Origin: Akanthomyces muscarius
Lineage: Eukaryota > Ascomycota > Sordariomycetes > Hypocreales > Cordycipitaceae
Reading direction: 5' to 3'
Length of the DNA: 64,000 nucleotides
Assembly: GCF_028009165.1 (NCBI RefSeq)
Contig: NC_079243.1
Coordinates: 4,402,001 to 4,466,000 of the forward strand
Both the position numbers and the translations under genes were made by a program. The notes under the pieces are model-generated. The model was not told where the DNA came from, searched no databases, and was given only the letters and a program-made list of their open reading frames with translations. Shown one piece after another: positions 30,927 to 41,700 of this stretch. Position 1 is the stretch's first letter. Each line of letters begins with the position of its first letter.

Positions 30927-31288
30927 TGTGTATAATAAGCGTCGAGTGTGTAGTAGAAATGGTTGGAACTGTATTGATGAGTGTTGTATTGATTCAACAG
31001 GCACTCGTAGGATATTTATATATATTTTCTCAAGGTATTGACTACGTGGACTATCCGAGCAGCATCTACATTGCAAGTTACACTTGTATCACTTACATCG
31101 GCTTTAAGAGCGGACGTTTAAACTCCAACCAATCAGCGAAATTGAGTCAGCCGCCACCCGACTCAAATGGGCGGTGCAACTCTAAAAAGCAGGCAGTTCC
31201 GCTCCCTCGTCGAATGAGAAAAAAGAAGTCAGCTTTTTACATCAAACTTCAAATTGATGTCTCTGCATGCCAACCTGTCGGTATCATC
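30927..31288. promoter_or_regulatory. Divergent promoter SDR / bZIP with paired site
   Basis: Only 362 bp separate two divergent start codons. It contains a CCAATCA box at 31129-31135, and a perfect 7-bp inverted repeat, TTGAGTC at 31142-31148 and GACTCAA at 31160-31166, separated by 11 bp. The left arm extends to TGAGTCA, the classic AP-1/Gcn4-type bZIP site. An AT-rich stretch (31014-31030) could serve as the SDR TATA region. Confidence 0.65.
31142..31166. promoter_or_regulatory. bZIP-type inverted repeat operator candidate
   Basis: Arms TTGAGTC and GACTCAA with an 11-bp GC-rich spacer, 122 bp before the bZIP ATG. Since the adjacent gene encodes a bZIP protein, autoregulation and control of the SDR are plausible; this is inference. 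Confidence 0.55.
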
Positions 31289-32216
31289 ATGGTAACTCCG
31301 GGCAGTGAAGATACTTGGGCCGACGTTGCAGCCCCGTCGCTCCGCCGCCTGGTCCAGAATCGTCTCAACCAGCGCTTGTCACGTAAGTCCATGTCTCCGG
31401 GTTAGACAGCAAAAATTCTGACGGAATATAGGGCAACGAAAACGGGAAAAGGAAGAGGCGACGGGGGCGACGAGACGTTCTCGGGGTCGGCCAAGCAAGG
31501 CCTCAGCCACAGCAGCCAGCACTGTCATCACGCCCTCGGTAGCCGCCAAGGTACCGGCCAAGTCGTGTCTTTCAGACAGCCCAAGTAATGCTTCCTACAC
31601 TCTGGCCACTCCGGGGGTGCAAGATTTCGGCAAGCTCGTTTTAAAACTCGTCGAGAATTTATCGACAGTCGTCCTGCGGCGCCTGAGCTGCGGCGACCCT
31701 TCCTCCGATCTACTCCTCCACCTCACCACGCTCAACTCGCTGCGCGCCGTCACATACATCATGGGAATGCTGGACCTGCCCGCCAACGAGATGCACGACG
31801 ACGACTCCATATCGCAGTTCAACTCACAAGACCCCGTCGTCGTTGCCCGGCGCCATCTCCTGCCGCCCAGCCTGCAGCCCACGGCCGCGCAGGTCGCCGT
31901 CGCGCACCATCCGTGGATCGACGTGTTTCCGTTTCCTTCGTTCCGGGACAGCCTGCTTCGGCACGAGGAGGAGCTGGCGGCGGACGAGGGCGAGCACGGC
32001 GATGCGGATCTGTGCGGCGACACGCTGGGCCTGAACCCGCACCGGCCGGCCGGGCTGCTTGTCTGGGGCGACCCGTGGCAGGCGGAGGCGTGGGAGGTGT
32101 CGGAGGCGTTTGCAAGCAAGTGGCGCTGGATACTGCACGATTGTCATGAGATTAGGGCGTCGACGAATTATTGGCGCGCGCGACGGGGTGAACCTGTTCT
32201 TGAGGAGGAGTGGTGA
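31289..32216 (+). CDS. bZIP transcription factor, DUF3425 family
   Basis: Two exons, 31289-31382 and 31432-32216, about 292 aa, joined across a 49-nt phase-1 intron (GTAAGT...ATATAG). Splicing rebuilds the basic region LRRLVQNRLNQRLSRQRKREKEE, with Asn24-x7-Arg32, a pattern of fungal bZIP proteins; the following zipper is short or degenerate. The C-terminal two thirds is the DUF3425 domain: LPPSLQPTAAQ, HHPWIDVFPFPSFRD, LLVWGDPWQAEAWEV and the ending STNYWRARRGE. DUF3425 bZIPs are nuclear regulators often found beside metabolic genes. The neighbours are an SDR (divergent) and an EthA-like monooxygenase (downstream, same strand), which makes it a good candidate for a local pathway regulator. 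The family is certain from the C-terminal signature; the targets are inferred. Confidence 0.88.
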
Positions 32217-33101
32217 TATGAATCACAGTCCAAAGGCCTCGGACCTCGGAAATGTGGTTGAAGTTCAGTGATGTGAAGAGGACACACACACACATATATA
32301 TTCACGCACACACATATGTAAATATAAGTATACAACTGCTACATGCTGCCCTATCGACCTGCTCGACAGTGGTGGTCGCGACTGCAAGAAAATGTAAGAA
32401 CATGAAGATGGGCTTATGCGCTGCCCCAAAAACTACCAAATCTATATTTCGCCAACACGATTCGGATTGCAAATACTTCAAAAAATCATCCTGTTCACCT
32501 TAGTAGTCTCCTGTGACCCAGCTCGTCGACACCCGAAAGCGATAACCGAGGCTGGGTTAAAAATCAGGTTCGCGATCGTGTCGGAGTTCTGAAAAGCCCG
32601 CCCTTGGACGGACGCCGATCAACCCCGCAAACCCCGGCTAGGAAATCTCCGGCCAGGCCCCGGCCATCATCAAATCCAAGGACCACCGTGCCGATTTGTT
32701 AGTTGGCCCGGCGCGAGCCGAGGACCCCGGGCAGTGCCCCGATGGCAGTTTTGAGGATCAAGGTCAATGCTGTTCATCAATAAGAATCCACGGCAGGCAA
32801 ATTACGCCGACCGAGGAGCAGAGTAATCGTCATTACGGCATTCCAGGAAATAGCAGGAAATAGCGACCGGGTACCCCGCGGAGCTGTCGGGCAATCAACT
32901 AAACTAGCTTCCCCCTTGCGCTTTCGGACTTTTAGTATTCGCCGCAAGCACACGCAGCATTGCCTAAAAAGAGAAGACGCTCCAGGAAACAATTGTTTAC
33001 CAGCTTCGTCACTCTCTCGCTCATGCATGCCTTATCCATACAACCGCCCTGTTTCCCTCTCTTTCCCACCATAACCTAGCGCCCAAGCCCCATCGTTCAA
33101 C
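32217..33101. other. Intergenic, monooxygenase upstream region
   Basis: 0.9 kb. A CA/TA simple repeat at about 32283-32326 follows the bZIP gene. The rest is ordinary promoter-like DNA; no gene seen. Confidence 0.45.
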
Positions 33102-34630
33102 ATGCCCCAAGGCCACAGCACCGTCGACTACGATGTCGTCATTGTCGGCGCAGGCATATCCGGCATTGGCTTCGCCTACAGGCTGCAGCAAACGAACCCA
33201 AACCTTTCCTATGTAATTCTCGAGTCCCGGCACGAAATTGGCGGCACATGGAGCTTGTTCAAATACCCAGGTAGGCTGGCCTCCGCGATTGAATCCCGCT
33301 CGGCGTCGCTGACCCCAATTCCCATCTAGGCATTCGATCCGATTCCGATCTCTATACATTCAGCTTCCCGTGGAAGCCATGGACCAAGGGCCGGGCCATC
33401 GCAGGCGGTCCTTTGATCCAGGAATACCTGCACGAGGCCGTCGACGAACAGGGCATTGCGCCGCACATCAAATTCCGCCACAAGCTTAATGCCATGAGCT
33501 GGTCCAGCGACACAAACACATGGACATTCGACATCACCGCCGAGGACACCATCCAGACGCAGCTACGCAGCCGCTTCGTCTGCCTCGGGTCGGGCTACTA
33601 CGACTACGACGAGCCGCTCAAGGCCGTCATCCCCGGCATCGACCAGTTCCAGGGCACCGTCATCCATCCCCAGTTCTGGCCCGAGGACTTTGACTACACC
33701 GACAAGAACGTCGTCATCATCGGCTCCGGCGCGACAGCCGTGACCCTGCTGCCGAGCATGACGGACAAGGCCGCGCACGTGACGATGCTCCAGCGCTCGC
33801 CGAGCTGGATCATCCCCGTGCAGAACCGCAGCGGCGCGCTCGAGTCCTTTATGCAGCGGTGGCTGCCGGCGCGGCTCGGCGTCGCCCTCGTGCGCTTCCG
33901 CCGCACGCTGCTCGGCTTCCTCTTTGTCAACTACTGCCTGTGGCGGCCCGCGTCGGCGCGCAAGCTCCTCCTCGGCGCCACGGAGAAGCAGCTGCCGCCC
34001 GGCACCGACATGGCGCCCAACTTTGTGCCCGCGTACGACCCCTGGGCGCAGCGGCTGTGCGCGACGCCCGACGCCGACTTTTACCAGGCCCTGCGCGCGG
34101 GCACCGCCAGCGTCGTCACCGGCCAGATCGCGACGGTGACGGAAAAGGCTATCAAGCTCGTGTCGGGCGAGGAGCTGCACCCGGACGTCATCGTCACCGC
34201 CACGGGGCTCAAGACGACGGTGGGAGGCAAGGCGCAAATCACCGTCGATGGCGAGGCCGTGCACATCCCAGACCGGTACTCGTGGAAAGGCGCCATGCTC
34301 GAGGGCCTGCCGAATCTGTTTTATGCGTTTGGTTATGTTGATGCCAGCTGGACGCCCGGCGCGGACGCCACGGCACAGCTGGCCGGCCGCATGATCAGGC
34401 AGCTGGACCGCGAGGGCAAGCAGGCGCTGATTCCGCGCCGGACGGAGAAGGAGAGGCGCACAATGCAGGACGTGCCGTTTATGCGCCTCACGTCGACATA
34501 TGTCAAGACGGGGCTCAGCAACCTGCCCAAGGCGGGCGATGCCAAGCAGTGGCTGCCGCGATCTTACTACTTTAAAGACGTCATGAATGCGTGGTGGGGA
34601 GATATCCGATCGAGCATTGAGTGGAAGTAG
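33102..34630 (+). CDS. EthA-like flavin (Baeyer-Villiger type) monooxygenase
   Basis: Two exons, 33102-33270 and 33330-34630, about 489 aa, with a 59-nt phase-1 intron (GTAGGC...CATCTAG) that restores YPGIRSDSDLYTF. FAD-binding GAGISG at 16-21, then GGTWSLFKYPG; fingerprint FQGTVIHPQFW at 163-173, which matches F-x-G-x3-H-x3-W of type I Baeyer-Villiger monooxygenases and FMOs; NADPH-binding GSGATA at 188-193. SGYYDYDEP and VTLLPSM are typical of the EthA subgroup. It should insert oxygen into a ketone or oxidise N/S in a small molecule, using FAD and NADPH in the cytosol. The physiological substrate is unknown. Neighbours are the DUF3425 bZIP and an SDR. A 102-bp piece almost identical to its 3' end lies at 37206-37307. 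Confidence 0.9.
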
Positions 34631-35727
34631 GTCGTTTGGGTGGTATTTGCATGGCGTTGTCTATTTAGTAATGAGCCGGTGCTACGAGCAAGTAGCATGG
34701 TTAATGAGTACAAGAAAGCGAATGTGCGCTAGTCCGCTTTCATGATATATAGTCTATCCTTGCTCTGTGATTGGTACATACGACCATAGATAACAGAGAA
34801 TTCGGGATCCCGTCTGCTCTCCCATAGACAAGCTGTTAATCGGCAGATTAGTAGTTGGGTCGGTGACGACCAGCGAACACCGGCTGTTGTATGTTTTTTT
34901 TTGTCGTTCTTGCTGTTATTCCTTTCCTTTTTTGCGAAAATTCCAACTCTGGCGGCCAAGCATTTGTTGCTTACGCCGTCGTTGCGTATGAATGCGAACA
35001 TGGCTTAATTGAGCTGGTGCTGCGATTGTACAGCACCATTAAGAAGGACGGTATATTTAGTACATAATGGCAACGCGGCTGCTGCTCTGCGCGTCATGAT
35101 AATGACTTCTTTTCTTTCCATGTGCTCGAGTATCACAATGTCTCTCTTTGCTCGTATTCAGCGAACCACCGTCATAACCGCGATCCGCGAGGCCGCCCTT
35201 TGCACGCATAGTCGACGCATGGTTTGTCGCAAGGAGCTGCCAGATTAAAATATTTAAGGCTTGCAAACTGTCGGATATAAGGCTGACTCTATAATTGAGA
35301 ACCCGGCAAGATCCAAGCTTGCATGTAGACGATGAGTTAATGGTTGCCGCGTGCAGAGCTCTGCCGATACAACAGATGGGATCCTTGATTACGGCCCGTG
35401 GTACTCGAGTCTTTGGCCTGGTGTTGAGGACTAAGTGTAAAAGTCCCAAATACTGCAGACCTCCGCGACAGGATGAGCCGCGCGGTGGTTTACGTACACT
35501 GGAGACGTCAACTGGCGCATTACCAAAGTGGCGTCGAAGTGACTAGCACTTGCGGGCATGCATGGAACTGCGATAAGCAGTCATTCACCAGGCGGCTCTG
35601 GGTAAAAGACAACCGAATGGCGCTACGTACTAGTTTTACATGATGGAGTAAAGAAACTCCGAGCAGTTGAGTATGGAAATCCCTGCGCTGCGATTTGCCC
35701 GTGTTATGATTAAGTATTGATTCTGGG
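34631..35727. other. Intergenic region
   Basis: 1.1 kb between the monooxygenase stop and the LTR candidate. Several short frames, none with family features. No RNA gene seen. Confidence 0.45.
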
Positions 35728-36176
35728 TGTTACGAACCAGAATGCACGTAAGGCAGACTAGGGAAGCGGCCTAAGGAGCGACTAGGCGGGCGCCTATAGG
35801 TCGCCCGATTAAGATACTAGGTTATATAACTAGATCACTATAGATTGTAGTAAGCTAGTAGCAATCTAAGGTAGTATCTATAGATTACTTAGGATTACTA
35901 GTAATCTAAGTAATCTAAAAAATATAATAGAGAGATAGATAAGTACTTAAAGAAGAGGTAATCTAGTAGTTAGGTAGTTTAGATCTCTATTAATTAATCT
36001 AAGTAATAGTTTTACTATTAAGAGTTCTACTCTTCATAAACACCTATAATACTACTTAATATACTACCCTATAGCTTTAAGCCTAACTTACTCTCTAAGA
36101 AACAGACCTACTGTGACTTAGTAAATAAGCCATCGTTATACTAGGCACAGCTGACGGCGAGCCTTGAATTATAACA
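35728..36176. mobile_element. Candidate solo LTR, RIP-degraded
   Basis: Begins TGTTACGAAC and ends ATTATAACA. The end matches the inverse of the start if two CpG/CpA-type C->T (G->A) changes are allowed, and TG...CA are the standard LTR termini. The first 90 bp is GC-balanced; the rest is extremely AT- and TA-rich with many repeats of AATCTAAG-type words, as in RIP-mutated repeats. The flanking 5-bp words (CTGGG and AACCT) do not match, so a target-site duplication is not supported. Confidence 0.4.
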
Positions 36177-36513
36177 AACCTTCCGTAAAATGTAAGTATT
36201 TGAAAGAAGATATGAATAAAAGCCGTGAATTAGTTTTAACAACGCTTTGGCTGATGCTCAATCGCCACGTCAACTCCCAGCCTTCTTCTTAGAGTGCGGA
36301 TATTACGCAGTAGCCCTGTGGCCGCCTGGCGAGACTAGATACTCCGAACTGCATATCTCGACTCTGGGGATTCGTAATGACCGTGTAGCAGTAGGCTAGC
36401 ATGGCTTTATTCTCAATGCAACCTGCAAAATCCACCCAAGTAAACGTATATAAAGGAGTGATGCCTTCCCCGACCGTCCCTGTCTATTCATACTCATCCT
36501 TTCCTATCACACA
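36177..36513. other. Upstream region of GNAT pseudogene
   Basis: 337 bp of ordinary composition with a TATA box near its end (listed separately). No gene. Confidence 0.45.
36447..36454 (+). promoter_or_regulatory. TATA box of the GNAT pseudogene
   Basis: TATATAAA 60 bp before the ATG at 36514; the promoter of the dead gene is still recognisable. Confidence 0.45.
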
Positions 36514-37112
36514 ATGACGTCGATGCAAGTAATGACGGATAGCTTCCGCAATGTGTTTAAGTCGGAGCGCCTCGTCTACACGGCCCTCGACGAAACGGAC
36601 CGCTGTAAGGACTTTTGGTAGAAGTGCCGCGGCGACAACCTCGTGAACCGGAGCCTCATCGAGCCCCGGCGTCCCGCACCGCCCTCACGCGCCGCCTCGG
36701 ACAAGAAACTAGGCGAGAGGGTAACCGCGAGCAAGCCGTACCTCGCTGCGTCTGCCTGCCCGCAGCAGCAGACGCGGAGGAGCCGGAACCCATCGGCTTC
36801 GTCGTCCTAGGCAAGTCGTTTCCCGAGTGCGCCGAGTATAGTCTTGGCTTTCTGCAGGAGCACCTGAATAAGGGCTACGGACGCGAGGCCATCCGCTGGG
36901 CGGCCAACTATGCGTTTACGTGGTGCAACCTGCACCGGGTAAGCATTGGGTCCTTGGCGTATAATGAGCGCGCGATACACCTGTATGCCAGTATGGTGTT
37001 TGTGCAGGAGTCGAGAATACGTAGCTGTTTTTATATGAACGGGGTGTGGCACGACTTAGTTATTTTGGTATGTTGAGGGAGGAGTGGGAGAAGCTGCGTG
37101 ATAGTTGGGCGT
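36514..37112 (+). pseudogene. GNAT acetyltransferase pseudogene
   Basis: From the ATG at 36514 the frame reads a typical fungal GNAT beginning (FKSERLVYTALDETD) but meets a TAG at 36619. Related sequence goes on (NLVNRSLIEPR), then the frame shifts near 36745. The next frame contains EEPEPIGFVVLGK, GFLQEHLNKGYGREAIRWA (the acetyl-CoA-binding motif A, with GYGREA) and NLHRVSIGSLAYNERAIHLY. After ILVC a second shift is needed to reach the normal ending GMLREEWEKLRD at about 37070-37112. One stop and at least two frameshifts make it non-functional. The TAG could derive from CAG by a CpA->TpA change, in line with RIP elsewhere in the window. Confidence 0.8.
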
Positions 37113-37205
37113 GACGAAGGAGGATGGGCACCAGATGAGAATTTGCACCGTGTACAATGAGTTCGCACGATGAGCAGAAAATACAACTACTTTGATACGA
37201 AACTT

Positions 37206-37307
37206 AAGGCGGGCGATGCCAAGCAGTGGCTGCCGCGGTCGTATTACTTCAAGGACGTCATGAATGCGTGGCGGGGAGATATCCGATCGAGCATTGAGTG
37301 GAAGTAG
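37206..37307 (+). pseudogene. Isolated 3' end of a monooxygenase gene copy
   Basis: Codes for the last 33 residues of the EthA-like monooxygenase plus stop (compare 34529-34630), same length and no gaps. The few differences are mostly third-codon-position changes (CGA/CGG, TCT/TCG, TAC/TAT, TTT/TTC, AAA/AAG) plus one Trp-to-Arg. No upstream part of the gene is visible before it, where the GNAT pseudogene ends instead. Confidence 0.85.
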
Positions 37308-38741
37308 GTCATTGGTAATGTTTTCGCAAGGCGATTTCTCTTTCATCAATGAGCTGGTAGTTGCGCATGTAAGGTGTTTCCGTTCGTTTCATAAAGGCAG
37401 CATATCTGCTGCTCTGCCTATCGCGACAATCAACTTCTCTTCTCGCCAGCATGCTATAGTAACACGACGCCTATGCTTGTACCTTTTTAGGGAACTGCTG
37501 CTGTCCAAGTCTCACAATGCCATCAGTAGCCGCCTCCTGAGCTGTACGCTGTCGAAGGCCGCATGTGTGACCGCCTTCCAGGATTGGGCTTGTCGACTGC
37601 GAGCCTGCAGCCCCTTCGGGGACACTAACTGTCTATTATGTGCGTCGGTCAGCCTGCGCAGTAACACTGCACGGCGCAGTCACCCCCTGTGACACAACCA
37701 CGGCCCGTGGAGAACGTTGTGTTTCTGTCTGGAACAATCTTCCAATTATTATCAAATGCCTTATCTTCCCTACGTCATGGGTCGCTGTGCTTACTGTCAG
37801 TACCTGCAGCGCTGATTCGGTATCTTGCGATACCAATGCTAAGTAACAATATTTTTATCAATCAATTGTCAGTGTCCTCCCCAGGCTCCGCCACGACGCT
37901 GATCACTGGACAAACAGGCTGCTGCAGTGGGCGGGGAACTGCTCCGGTCACTCCGGGCACCGCTCAAAATAGATCCTGCGGCCCAAGGTGGACTATGTCG
38001 ACTTATTAGGCAGACGACCGCTGGGCGAAACCTGTATGGCATGCCGTTAGAGTCCCCATCTATGCGGATGCAGCTCGAAAATCCTGGATGATTCTTTTCG
38101 GGCATTGACGCAATAGTTCTTCGTGTCGGCGCTTCGGGGAACTCTGGATTGTTGCTGGTGAGTATCCCTGCAGTCTGCGCACCAATGACCGGGGAAAACA
38201 ACGATTGGTGGCAGGCAGCAACCGGGGTACGACATTGCCAGCAACGAAGAAGAAACAGTTGCCGCCCGAGTCTGGCCTGAGGGACTAAAGACAAGGCTTT
38301 CAACCCTTGCAATGTTGAGCTGAGTATGCAGAGGGGGTGCTGGGCACTCTGCTACTGGCCAGCCCGTCAGGCTTCCTGGATAAAGACCAAGACATGCATC
38401 AAAGCCCGCTTATGTGTCGCCTTGCCGTTGGTACGTTGGCCAAGAGCATGCATCTCGGTGACATGGCCTTGACGCCACAAACAAGAAGGCGGCGCTTATT
38501 TTCCATTGTCTACATGTCATTAATATAGTATGGTTTCCGTCGTACAAGTTGTGCATTTGTCGACGAAACACTCTGCAGCTTTACAGTACAATTTCACTCA
38601 TCTAAAAAGCGAGCAATTTTCTTGTTCAGGAGTTCTGAGTTGCCTTTTTTTCTCCCTTCTTTCTCTTGATATTCTCGTGCCTCCTTTACTTCTGCTGCTA
38701 TTCTTCGTTCCGACTTCCCCTGCCCAAAATCTCAGCCCGCA
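37308..38741. other. Intergenic, upstream of giant gene
   Basis: 1.4 kb. No family-like frame found. A T/C-rich stretch at 38640-38720 directly precedes the giant gene's start, as expected for a fungal promoter/leader. Confidence 0.45.
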
Positions 38742-41700
38742 ATGCCAGCCCAGTCGCATCAGACCTCGCTGTTGGAAGCAGTATTTGACAATTTGGTCTT
38801 ACCGCCGAAACTTCCAGACGCTCCCGAAGATGGCTCTATTCTGCTCAACTGGGAGCTCAGCTCTCGCCTAATCAGAGCATGCCGGCAGATGGAGAGCCCA
38901 AGTTCAGATATCTCTTGGAGTACTTTGGAGGCTTCTTTATTGTTGACTCGAGACCTGCACCAACCCGTCTCTATAGAAACGCTGATGACAGCATTTTCTA
39001 CAATTGCACAAGATGGCGGCGCCAACTGGCTTGCGCTTCATGTCGCCCAGCAAAATGCAGCCATCATTATTTATAAGAACAAAGAGTCGGGCCTCCTATT
39101 CTCGGAAAACAACCCTTTCGCTCACTTGCTGACCAGCCGTGTAGGACAGATGAGGTAGTTTTTGAAGCATTCGAGGTTTCGGCCTCTGCTCCTGCCGTGT
39201 TAGAGGCCAATCACGCCCTGCGCTGGATCTTCCCTTCTCGTGCGGTCGCCATAAGAATGGACGAGTTCGCTAGCGCGTCATTTCAGGAGACCATTTCCGA
39301 GTTTACAGAGCAGGCCACCGAGATTGCATTTGATCAATTTGCCGCACGAGCGCGCAAGGGCGGCCAAATGATTGTTGAGACGCGCGATGCGCCGAGCCCG
39401 GCGCTCATTACAGAGATGCTCATGTCATTTCTAGAGGCCACAGGGAGGGCATTTCCAGTCCATGCCGTGCGCAAGCGTGTCAGGGATGACGTGGTACTGG
39501 GGTCATCGGAGCACCCATGGAGACGGTCTCCGTATTGGCTAATGCTTCGTGTCTTCGTCCAACGGATCATGATGACTTGGTGTCAAAACGACCCATGGGC
39601 AAGTCGCATATGCTACAAGCTCATCATGTGCGTTGTCTTGTCTCATCTTCTCTCCGACTGCCAGACGAGCATACATCCGGAGAGGGTGCTGATGCTGCAA
39701 GCCAAGCTGTGTCGTCGGCTCGCAAAATTGCAAAAGGAAATAGCAGACGCCCCAGCAGCACTCCAAAAGAAGTACGGCAATGAATTCTTCCAGCATAGGG
39801 TCTTTTTCGAATCGACTTTAATGGAGGCCACGCGCGTAATCACCGCCCTGTGGGATGAGCACAAAAGAAAAGTAACGCGGCCAATTCCTTTACTCCCATG
39901 GACCACCGATCAGAGCGACTTGGTTCTGAAATTGCGTAATAGCGGTGACAAACTCAGAACTCTTCTTACTGTGAACATCGCTCCGCCTAAACGCCCAAGC
40001 ATCCAGGCCCCCCCTTCACATGCGGAAGGAACAGTAGCGCAGGTAAACGAATTTGTCACTCGTTACTCAGACCTTGCCACATGTGCTAAATCAGCCATGT
40101 CGACGCTACATTCACCTTCCCCTACCTTTGAGGATTCATGCTTGGAGCTGTCTCGCGCGATGACGACCTACATGCACGCCGTAGGAAGTCGTTACATTGA
40201 CGACGCCACACTGATGAGCCAATATTTACTCAATCTCTTTGAACTATGGGTCGCCATGGACTCTGCAGCCATTAGTGCATGCCCGACACTCACTGAATAC
40301 CACCCTTCCTTTGTGCCCGAGGCCCTAGACATGCTCTGTTTCATGAGTAAAAGCGACATGGCTAGACTTCGTCAGGTACAGGAGCACATCTTCAACCGCA
40401 TCACACACTGTAGTCACGCTCGACTGAACATCTTCGACGATCCAAGCCACAAGAAAATATTCGCCGAATCATACATGAGAGACTGCGGGGAAAGTTCTGG
40501 GCTAAAGTCACTTATGGAGCGGATCGAAGCGGCGTCTGTCGCGTCCGAAGAAGACAAGAAGAGAGAGCTCAGCCTACTCATGTCGCAGCACGAAAAGTTG
40601 TCGGCCGAGATCAAAAGTGGCACCTGCGTCTGCACACGCCAAGCCGACGGCACCCTAGACGTGCGTGGATGCAAGCGATGCTACAAGGCACGCTGCCGCC
40701 GGCGCCTCAAGATTAAAGTTCACGAGGCATTCCTCCCCCGAAAAAAGCCGCTCAAGGCTGCCGTTTTGCTGGAGCTCGGAATGCCGGAATTTTTAGCAGC
40801 ATATCGCGATGCTACCTGGCGGCTGAGAATGCTAGGCTGGAAGAATGCCACGCGAGGATGCGAAGCGTCCGTGTTTCTAGCTGGTTTTCGTCCTTTAAAG
40901 TCATTTCAAAGCAAAATTAAGTCGAGGACTTCACTGATCCTGGCTTCCCAGAGCAAATCCTACCTACAGACTCACTACAAGGAGCTGAGATTGCCCAAAA
41001 TGCCAGCTGAAGTGTTGCTGAGTTTCGGCCCAACATTCACTTACTATGACGCAGCAAATGGTATATGGGCCAATGACTGTAGAGAAACGCCGTGGTATCA
41101 TCATTTGCTAGGACCATGGCTCCCAGGAGGCATCTCGGATCCTTTTGCCCAACCACTTTTATACATGGATAATATGGAGCATCCGAGCTCTTACGAGGTC
41201 GCTGCTAACCAAGATGAGTGCCCTCCAGGCATGTCACACCATGAATTCACGGCATATCAAGCAGTCATATCAGGTGCGTACAGGAGGTGGATGGCGTTGA
41301 CCCTCGAGTTGGGGTCTACAAATCTGAATCTCAGCAGCTGCTCGACGTCCAAGTGTCTCCGACGTCTGGCGTTGCAGTCTGGGCCACCGCATCTAGCCGC
41401 CGAGTCAGATCCTTTGGGAAAAGTTCACTCCGTGTTTCAAGACATTGAGTTCTGCAAGTCCCTAGAGCAACATATTCGTCTACGTTTGGGCGCCCTGCAA
41501 TCTGGTAGAAGAGACCTGGACGGGATGAGCATTCTCCTGGCTTGTACCTTGCGTCTGTTCTATCTAGGCCCCGGGGAAGTCAAGCCAAATATCACCATCT
41601 TGTTATTTGAGATGCGCAGTCTCCTATCCCTGTGGATCTCCCAGCTCCGTCAAGAAGTGAGGTCCACACGGGATGGGCAGACGGCACGCAAGTCTGCCTC

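Noticed and set aside
29916..30935. 339-codon open frame on the plus strand opposite the SDR gene
   Set aside because: Antisense shadow; all SDR motifs lie on the minus strand.
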